NCBI RefSeq assembly: GCF_020382885.2
Contig: NC_058493.1
Coordinates: 24,159,999 to 24,223,998, forward strand
Reading direction: 5' to 3'
DNA length: 64,000 bases
Source of the DNA: Scatophagus argus
Taxonomy: Eukaryota > Chordata > Actinopteri > Scatophagidae
The notes under the pieces were generated by a model. The model was not told the origin of the DNA, ran no database searches, and was given only the letters and a program-made list of their open reading frames with translations. A program made the position numbers and the translations under genes. Position 1 is the first letter of the stretch. Each line of letters begins with the position of its first letter. Below, one piece after another: positions 55,701-64,000 of this stretch.

Positions 55701-58700
55701 TGCGTCGGCTCTGAATAATTATGTCCGTGATTGGAAGGACTGCATTAATTAAATGAAGTTATCTGTGGGTGTGGATGCTCACGTGGATCCTAATTTGTGT
55801 CTCCGTCTCACGAAGCGGATGGTTATTGGCTCGGATGGTCATGTGGAAGCTGCTAATGAGTGGGGAAGGAATGTTTCAGATTTTTAACTTAATGTGGCAA
55901 CACGACGGCGTAAACGCTCTCAACAAAAATGTCTTGTTTTTTAAAATTACGCTTCAGTTCAAGGTAAGCATGATGCGTACATGTACAGGTTAAAAGCCTC
56001 CAGATGCCAGAGGCCACATTACTGCAGGGTTTGGGCAGTGGAGCACTTGAAACTGGAATTTGTGTGTGTGTGTGTGACACAGCTGTGACAATAGCCGCTG
56101 GCCCCCTGCAGCCTTATGGTACAGACAGGCCAGGGCCGATGGTTAATCCTCAGGTATGTGCCGTTGTGTAATGGTACACAATGCTGTCCGTTTGCAGAGC
56201 AACGCTGCCATGAAGTGCGACGATCCTGTTAAAGCCTTCAGCACATCCTCGTGCTGTCACAGAATCAGGAAATATTTAAAATATTAAAATGGGATGTCAG
56301 TGCACCCCATTCAGTCCTGTATGTAACTGTAAAACCTTCAGTAAATCATGTGAAGAAGACAGGAAGTGGAATGTTTTTTCAAAGTAAATTGAGACAATGT
56401 TGAAATAGTCTACTCATAAAGCATACAAATTCAATTAAAATAAACCAGTGAAGAAAAGTTATTGGAGATCTTGTTGGTGACAAGTTCAGTTGTTCTGAGT
56501 AATCAGATCTTATAAATGAAACATTTCCTCAGCTAACTGACAGTAAATCAAAAGTTCAGCATCCTTATCAACAAAAACGTCGCTGATCCAAACACTCATG
56601 TTTCGTGTCAAGTCATCCCAAAATGTTTGGTATGTGCAGAAGAAGAAAACGTGCTGTGCAGTTTCTGGGTGACAAAAAATACAAACTTATCAAAATTAAA
56701 TTCGGTATGGAGAAAGTCGTCGCAGGGGAAAGTGGCTTCGATCAGACTGAACGGGTTGTTGAATATAGTATGACCGCAACTGTTTAATGGTGGATTCAGA
56801 GAAATTTTAAGAGAACAGAATTTTTATTTGAAAGGCCAGGAAATAAATCTGATGTAAAGCTCCTTCAAGTAACTTTATTTGGAACTTTTCCTTCCTTGAA
56901 GTCAAGTTAGTTGCCACCGAAAGAGGGGAGGTCCACAACTAGAGTAAGGGACATTCCTGCAAAAAGACTCCTCACCAACATTAGGAGTGCAGGATATTTC
57001 GAACTCTTAAGCCCTCTAAAGCGAGAACGTGGCATTGCTCCACATTTAGGAAGAAGGAAAGCTGACAGTTCGCTGCCGCTCTTATCGGTGAGGAATTCTG
57101 TCAGTTTGCAGTAGTCTGTGCTCCGTCAGAATGAGGCAAGAGGGGAGGAAGAGCGGCGATAGTTGTGGCTAACTGACAACAAACAGGCCGCGATAAGGCG
57201 GATTTCACATGCAGCCTGAGAGTTGCTCACTAATAGCTGGAATGCTTCTCCTGTCTGATCCACACTGGAGTTATCTGTGTGGCAAATGTGCAGGTGATGT
57301 TGAGATTGTGCTGGTTACTAAAAAAAACAAGAAAATCATGGAAAATTAGCGTGCTGTTGGAGCTGCTCCCTGCCTGACACAGTGTGCTCATGTCTCTCAT
57401 TGGTCAGTTGCTGTTGTGTTTGTTTTAGAGCTTAATTCAGTCAAATACATGATGGATGGGACAGCTCTGCCAGTTGCTGATAGTTTTATGTCATGTTGAT
57501 GCTGTGAAATGACTGACACTTTGGTGTTGAGGTTTAAGATCACTTTTTTTTGTCTCTTGGTTATAGAATATTTTAAAATGTTCTTAATGGATATTTTTGT
57601 TTGAAATTTGTTGAAAAGTTCACCAAGGAACAAGTGATGCGATGATCTGGATCCGAATCCAGGTGCAAGTCCTCGTATTGTGTCGAAGAACTGATCGACA
57701 TAGCATTTAAGGACCTTTTTTCCCAATTTTCTCATGACCTACTATTAAGATAAAATGTGCTTTAAAAGTACAAAAATATTTTAAATTAAAAACATAGAAT
57801 AATTCTCTCTCAGTCTCAACAAACGGAGCCATATAGATACTTTGAGTAGTCGTTGTTTGCTCATTAAAACATTGTGACAGGATGAACTCTTGTTGAGTCT
57901 TGCTGTGAGACAGTGTTCAGTTTATGTCCCTGTCCTTTCACTTTGGCGCCCACCTGAATTAATCCTAATTACCCACTGATGCATTTCAGAGCCAGCATTC
58001 ACTGCAGTGAGTTAGTAGTCTGGTTGAACGATTACGGTCAGACACCCTGGAGACGTTTAGAGGGTCTCTGTTGTCTCCAAAAAGTCCCAGTCCTCCAGTC
58101 ATCCTGAGAGAGCCCACTTAACAGTGAAGCTGTTGCAGTTTAGCGAATATTTTTGCTCTACATGTCATGCTGGCTGAGCTGCACTACAGAGCAGGTGAGC
58201 TATGAGAGCAGACTCCAAATGCCAACAGTAATGAGTTTTTCCCAAGTCCTGGTTTTGAGAATGGAGAGTCCAGGCCAGTGTGAGCTTAAGAGTTCAGATG
58301 GAGGGCTGGACTGTTCTGACCTTCTCAGCTGAGAGAATGGAGTATTGTTCTGAGAGAGCGGACTAAGTGGTTTTGTTCTTGGTGCTAATTCTTGGTGAAT
58401 GCATGGCGTCTTGTGGTGGAATAATAAGTACTTAAAATGTTAGTGTGTGTGCTGTCAGTTGATTAAAATGAAGAGGTTCTTCAGAGCGATGAGACAATTG
58501 AGTCCAGTTATCAGGCAGTTAATTGTGGCATCTTGCTTCTGAAACATGAACGTTTACTGCTTTTCTTTGAGAGCCCCACACAGGCCAAGGAACTCAGCCG
58601 TAGCTTGGACCTGATGTGGACCTAGCCTGTCCCTGGTCCGGTCCGGTCCAAGTCTGGCCTTAGTCTGGCCCTACACTGGTAAAGTATGCATGTAGGCCTC

Positions 58701-60679
58701 AAACATGACAGTGCCACCAGCATTCATGCCTACAAATAGTGGTTCAGAGAAACTTGATGCAGTAAAGAACTGTGATCCAGCTGCAGATTTACAGCCTACC
58801 TTTCTCTGATATTACCTTTGCAGAAACTGAAGAAGAGACTCTTCACCAGCTGGCTTATATTGAGTCATAACAATCAAATCTCGATGCTTGGTCTTTCTTG
58901 TCCACAATGTCTTGGTCCTTTTCTCTCTGTTGGTATTGTCGCTGCTGTCTGCACAGGCACGTGAATCCTGAGGGAATGAAACAAGACCATGCATGTTGTC
59001 TGGAGCCGTCCGAAGGCATTCTAGGAAACGAAGGAAGTTTTGAATTGAAGGGAGGAAGAGATGAGACGTGTGAGATGGAAGTGGATGCATTAAAAGTCCA
59101 GACTGACTCCTGACAGCACGCGAAGACCACATATTGATGATACAAAGTGAAAGGGCATCTGAGGATGGAATTTTCACGTAACCGAGAAAGTCTTGTTTAT
59201 TTCATGTTTGACCACAGTTTACCAAATGTTGCTCCACGTCATCCCTTCGCGAGCAATAAATCATGAGGTCATAATAACGTTATGTGCAGACGGAGACTCT
59301 CGCCAACATCTTCCGTCATCTCCTTGAAGCCTGCAACCACACTTGCGTTATCATCACGCTGCAGCTCTTTCTGTGTCTGTCGACTGCAGCTCTGACTGCA
59401 CCACCAGGCTCAGATTTCAAACGGCCTGCGGTCTGCTGAAGGCAGAAAGACAGCAGTCATCCCCCATCCTCAGAAAAGACGGCGAGAGCCACTGTAACTA
59501 CAGCCCTGTAATTACAGATCATGTTTTTTCCTAATACACCAAACAGATGTGCTTAAAATTATGCTGAACATTCAGACCCGGACTTAAACGTGACGAGCTG
59601 TCATTACTATCAGCCTTTCTGTTTCTGAAAATTAGTTGGGTTGGAGATTTTGAAACTTGTGTTGCTTTTACTCTCACTTTAAAGATTTGCAACATCAACA
59701 GTTTTAATAGTCAGGAAAAAAAATCCCAGTTCTGTCCTTCAAAATGCCAAAGCCTGCGCTGTTTGACTGCACTGACTGCTGAGAGGTTTATGGTCGAGCA
59801 GCTAATTCGCCAAGTTCAACAAACTCTCTTAGCTTTATTAGACTAAGTAATACGAAAATAAACCACTCTGTTAAATGGCACAGTCATATAAATGCAAGCA
59901 AATACCTGTCAAGAACCTGAAGTCTACTAACCGTTACTGCTCACTGCTGTGAGTGTGTGCTAAGTGCTAACTGGGTTAGCCGCTGCAGGACTCGTTCTTT
60001 GTCTCTGTGGCTTATATTTCAGCTTAATTTTGTACTTGAGCTCCTGTGTTAGACAGGATTAGACTTTTTGCTGAATTGCGTGTGCAACTGGACGTCTAAC
60101 TTTGTAAGTAATCTGCTGTGCGTTGAGTGTGCCAACATGTAGTAATACCTACTGACTTGCACACATGTCCGCGAGTGTAGTTTTACACTTCCTCAGTCTG
60201 ATATATTGGATTGTAACATTTTACTTTTTCCACTCATGTATTCCATGATTCATAGTGATGTCTTTGAAATGGCTCAGTCAGCATAGGTGTCAAATGGCCT
60301 CAAGGAAGAAGTCTTCCCTCCACGCTGCTGTGCAGCGCTTCACAAAAGAACCTTTGGGCGGCTAATTTGATCGAATACATTGCAGCTAATCGACCATGAA
60401 GATGACGAGTTCGCGTTCGAGCTCTAAGGCTGAAACTCTTTTTACGCTTTCGTATCTTTTGTCTGCTTGCTCGACTGCCTCACAGGTATCCAAAATAGCA
60501 TCTGTGTTGATCACTTTGAGGCTGGAGGCGTCTCTGTGCTGCTGTGTGAATGGCTACAGTCACTACTGCTCATCTGCGCTCAGCTATGAAAGACGACATG
60601 AGTCCTCTTGGCACTTGCAGCGTCTCGTTCTCTGGGTTTGTGTATGCAGACAAGCTCCCAACCCTTGTTAGTTGTTCCA

Positions 60680-60708
<29 letters not shown>
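60680..60708 (+). repeat. (TG)n microsatellite
   Basis: About 14 TG units. Confidence 0.94.
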
Positions 60709-60713
<5 letters not shown>

Positions 60714-63700
60714 TGTGCCTGTTTGTGTTTCTTACATGTGTGTACTCACAGCCTCCCTGCTGGTCAGTAAGTCGTCTCTGACATGCTGAATGTTTCTGGA
60801 GGATACGTGCCGATGCCCTGGCTGCTCCTCGGCGCTGTCTTCCCCCAGGCCAGGAGCGGCTGAATGGGTCCATTTTGGCCCAAAAGATTCCCTTTCTGAG
60901 AGGGAAATGGAGTGTGCATAATCTGGGTCAGTGATACCTCCCAGTCCCTCTCTGTCTTCCTCTTCTTCTCCTGCCTCCTCCTCTTTCATCTCCCCTTCCT
61001 CCTGCTTCAGAACACCTCGCCAGCTGACGCCCACAGTACACTTTGACCACTTTCATTTTACTGTAATCTGACTGGAACAGGAGGTTTGGTAAGTTTTCCT
61101 TAGTTTTTGTAACAACTAGAATGGTGACACATTTTAGTAGTTCAGTTCCTTGTCGTTTATCGGCTAACATGTACGCAACAGTACCGTTATATCAGTGAGC
61201 TAATATCAGCTCTACTTTACCTGCCTTTGACTTTATACTGTAAAATACAGTCATTCATCTTTGTTTCCTTCATTTTCATGTCAGAGTCAGCCTGTGCAAG
61301 CTTGCCTTTTACATACGTGTGTCATGCGGTTGTTTCAGTTGGCATGTAAGTGTGATCCTTGTTTTTTTTCTTAAGCTGTGGCTGTTTGATAAAGTAGGCA
61401 CAGTTCAAATTCACAAAAGCTCGGCGACGCTCTCTACTGTGTGAATGTTCCCACTTCTCACACTGAAAACACCCACATAGATTAAATTAACTCATTATGT
61501 TAGATTTTAGAAGTCAGCGCGTACATTTCTGGATATGATTTCGCAGAGAACCATTAAACCTAAACGCGTTATTATGCCTCGAAAACAACAGCTGTTGATG
61601 ATGTGCCTTCCATTTGTTGGCCTCTCTTATTTCGGGGTGGTGTACTTTTCCTATTCCACCGGCCAAATGCAGGCCGTGCAGCGTCATATTGATATTTCCA
61701 GAGCTAGACTGGAGTCTGAAAGGAAAAACATTTTTCCACTCTCTAAAACAATAAAATGAAAATGTGAGGTCAGTCCAAGAGCACGGGCCTTGTTTTAGAC
61801 TCAACATTTTACACCAGCGCTCAGTCGTCACGCAGCAAATGGATCGCCAGTTTGTCTGGCTACAGTAGACTACAATTGAAGCACTTAGAGACTATTGAAT
61901 GAAGATGAACACAGGAAAGATCCTCAGTGGAACCAAAATAGGCACACAGCGATTCACAGAAAACCTTTTCCACACACATATTGTGCGGAGTGTTTTGGAA
62001 AAAGGGTTTTTCTTTAGTGCTACTCAAACTTCATAGGAAAACGCATCAATCTCTGTAAGTAATACATGTAATTATGTAGTGAGGCTTTTTGTGACAATCC
62101 TGTGCTGTTTCCTCTAAGATCCGTCCACACCACTGGCTCCTGACAACAGTTAATCATTAAAGCATTACCTCACTCTTTAGTTTTATGGCTTTGACTAATG
62201 CTGGAACCTCATCAGGCAGCACATGTGTGTCCCTTTGATGAAAACTCATATGGATGGACAGATGAAACGCTCTGATTTCCCAGGAGATTCAGCCCACCAT
62301 GATAAGGAGGCAAAGAGAAGTGAGTTCATAAGCTTGTTGTAGAGGAAATGATGGAGTAGCTCGAGACAGGAGTGTTGGAAAGAGACCAGCAGTGGAGAGT
62401 TGGAGACAGGCAACAGGTTTTGAGGCAGGTGTTTCAGGATCAGCCGACACGGACGTCTCATATGGTACATCTGGACCCTCGTGAATCCTTTGGCAGCCAG
62501 GTAATGATTGATTTTACTGGATGTTGGTGTTTGTGGATGTTTTAAGGCCAGGTATTAAATTTACGGTTTGTACTGAAGGGTATCAGTGGTGAGTCGAGTC
62601 ACACCAGTCCCTGCTGTGTGACCGTCTGTAATGTCACATGACTGGTTGTGTTGCATTACTGAAAACCCTCTCCTCGAGCTCCCTTTCTTCCCTGCTCTAC
62701 GCGGTGTAAGCCTGGCTCGGTCACTCTTTCACCACAGCCTTTATTGTTTTCATTATTTGGGTTTTGGATGCTTTATGTTCACCTCCCCATTTATGTGCGG
62801 AAGTAAATGTAAACAGTGCTGCAGTGGAATTGTGCCTCAGGTTTGGCTCCATTGTTTGCCCTCAGATTTGGCTGAATGTGAAATCTCGAAGGCCAGTTTT
62901 CTCCTTTGTCGTGGTTTGTGTATCTGACGGAGACTTGACAAATCACATTACTGCTGTTTTAGTTGGCAAAAAAAAGCTGCTTAAAAAGAAATTTAAAAAT
63001 ACATACGCTTGTTTATATTGTTATGGCTTTATTATGTTGAAGACCCCCCCTTTCCAGAGCTACACTTCCTGTCTCACCCAAAGGCCGCAGTCATTGTCCT
63101 GGGAGTGGACACAGGAAGTGGAACTCTCCATGGCGACAACAGAGGAGTGACGCCGTTCACTCTTTCTCTTTCACAGGAGCACCCGCTTGCACTTTTTTTG
63201 TTAAAAATAGCCGTTCTTCACAGCAGCTTGTGACGAAGCAGGGGCGTAGCACAAAATTCAGGGCCCTGCACATGGGCGTTCTCTGTGGACCCCCCCACTC
63301 CACCTTCAAATCCACAGCTATTCATTCTAATGTCTGTGCGGAAGCTCCTCGCAAGGAGACGCAATACTCGGTCCCCCTTCCCGAGACCGGCGCCTTTTGA
63401 ACAGAGTTCAGTTTCTGCTGGCAGCAAAAAAAATTTAAAACGCAGAATGGTAACAGCTTGCAATTTAATTAAAAGTTGTACTTGAAAATATGAAAGTACT
63501 TTTTAACCTGTGTGTGTGTGCGTGTTTGCAGCAGTTTGTGTAATAATCCATGTTCTCGTTCTCTTCCAGCCTCGTTCGCTTTTTATGAGCGTCCATTAGA
63601 TTTAATCCTCCAGTCATTTAGAAGCTTTCTGACTTAACCTTGTACTTTGGAATTGCTGTTTGTTTTTTCCATCAAGGCTTTCGCAGAAACTGGTTGGATT

Positions 63701-63978
63701 AATAAACATTTTGCTACAGAATTCTTTTCCATGAGGTCTTGTCACGTTAAAATACGGAGTCGGTGAAAATAGCTGAAAAGGACACAAGCTGTTGGTGCAG
63801 AAGTTGCAGAGACTGTAGATATCAGAGCACACAGTGTTTTGTTTTGTTTTGTTCTTTCTTTCTTTTTTTGTTTTACAATGTTGTCCTTGGAACTTCTGCT
63901 GCACTCTGTATTCATTTCCTTCCTCTGCTCTCTCCCTCCACTCCAGGCAATAACAATAACAGCTAAGTTAATTTAACA

Positions 63979-63996
63979 CACACACACACACACACC
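63979..63996 (+). repeat. (CA)n microsatellite at the window end
   Basis: Nine CA units. Confidence 0.85.
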
Positions 63997-64000
63997 TCTT

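Larger units (their letters stand above)
52517..64000 (+). other. myo9a: Probable first intron of myo9a
   Basis: I found no exon with MYO9A-like content in 11.5 kb. The region has TG tracts at 52735-52757 and 60680-60708, a CA tract at 63979-63996 and a short degenerate repeat near 58612-58678. A fish-repeat-like start 'caggggcgtagcacaaaatt' lies at 63239-63258. A 74-codon open frame with one hydrophobic segment (61535-61759) is discussed under findings. Confidence 0.45.

Noticed and set aside
57630..57670. tRNA-like 'ggatccgaatcc' word
   Set aside because: It is not preceded by an A box or cloverleaf arms at tRNA spacing. I found no tRNA gene in the window.
1..64000. CRISPR arrays, operons, prophage or bacterial defence systems
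   Set aside because: The repeats are simple sequence or eukaryotic interspersed elements, and the genes are split by spliceosomal introns. There is no prokaryotic signal.

Overview
The window is vertebrate genomic DNA, most probably from a percomorph-type teleost. It has multi-exon genes with GT-AG introns of 0.1 to about 7 kb, many (CA)n/(TG)n microsatellites, and several interspersed repeats that I recognise from memory as common in spiny-rayed fish. I see no bacterial, phage, CRISPR or viral content. No search was run; names rest on protein motifs, exon phases and gene order.

Layout: (1) 1-12945 (+) holds the 3' two-thirds of a ZNF609 orthologue. Five exons at 1880-9669 encode a single C2H2 finger and the long low-complexity C-terminal region, followed by a 3.3 kb 3' UTR ending at AATAAA 12921-12926. 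The N-terminal coding exon lies upstream of the window. (2) About 14.75-38.84 kb (+) holds a GRAMD2A orthologue, a GRAM-domain protein of ER-plasma membrane contacts with a C-terminal membrane anchor. Its exons join in phase from ATG 22369 to a stop at 38838-38840. Two candidate first exons lie upstream, at 14979-15118 and 16640-16891. (3) About 38.9-49.3 kb is intergenic, with repeats and no gene I can support. (4) 49513-50178 (-) is an intact SENP8 (DEN1/NEDP1) deneddylase in one coding exon, with an upstream non-coding exon near 51.4 kb. (5) 51.4-52.5 kb is a GC-rich divergent promoter. On the + strand a non-coding exon ends in a strong donor at 52516. By synteny this is probably the first exon of MYO9A, whose first intron would fill the rest of the window.

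The order and orientation gramd2a(+) - senp8(-) - myo9a(+) match, in mirror image, my recollection of human 15q23. That supports the ZNF609/GRAMD2A reading over the paralogous ZNF608/GRAMD2B pair. These genes do not form an operon or a dedicated system. ZNF609 is a nuclear regulator, GRAMD2A a membrane-contact tether and SENP8 a NEDD8 protease.

I found no convincing undescribed biological system. The best leads are RNA-processing peculiarities of gramd2a: a (TG)21 tract in place of a polypyrimidine tract before a frame-shifting exon, and a GC-AG intron whose donor abuts a CA repeat. Others are an in-phase possible N-terminal exon starting Met-Gly-Cys, three GC boxes at exactly 21-bp spacing in the senp8/myo9a promoter, and an exon-like antisense segment in a gramd2a intron.
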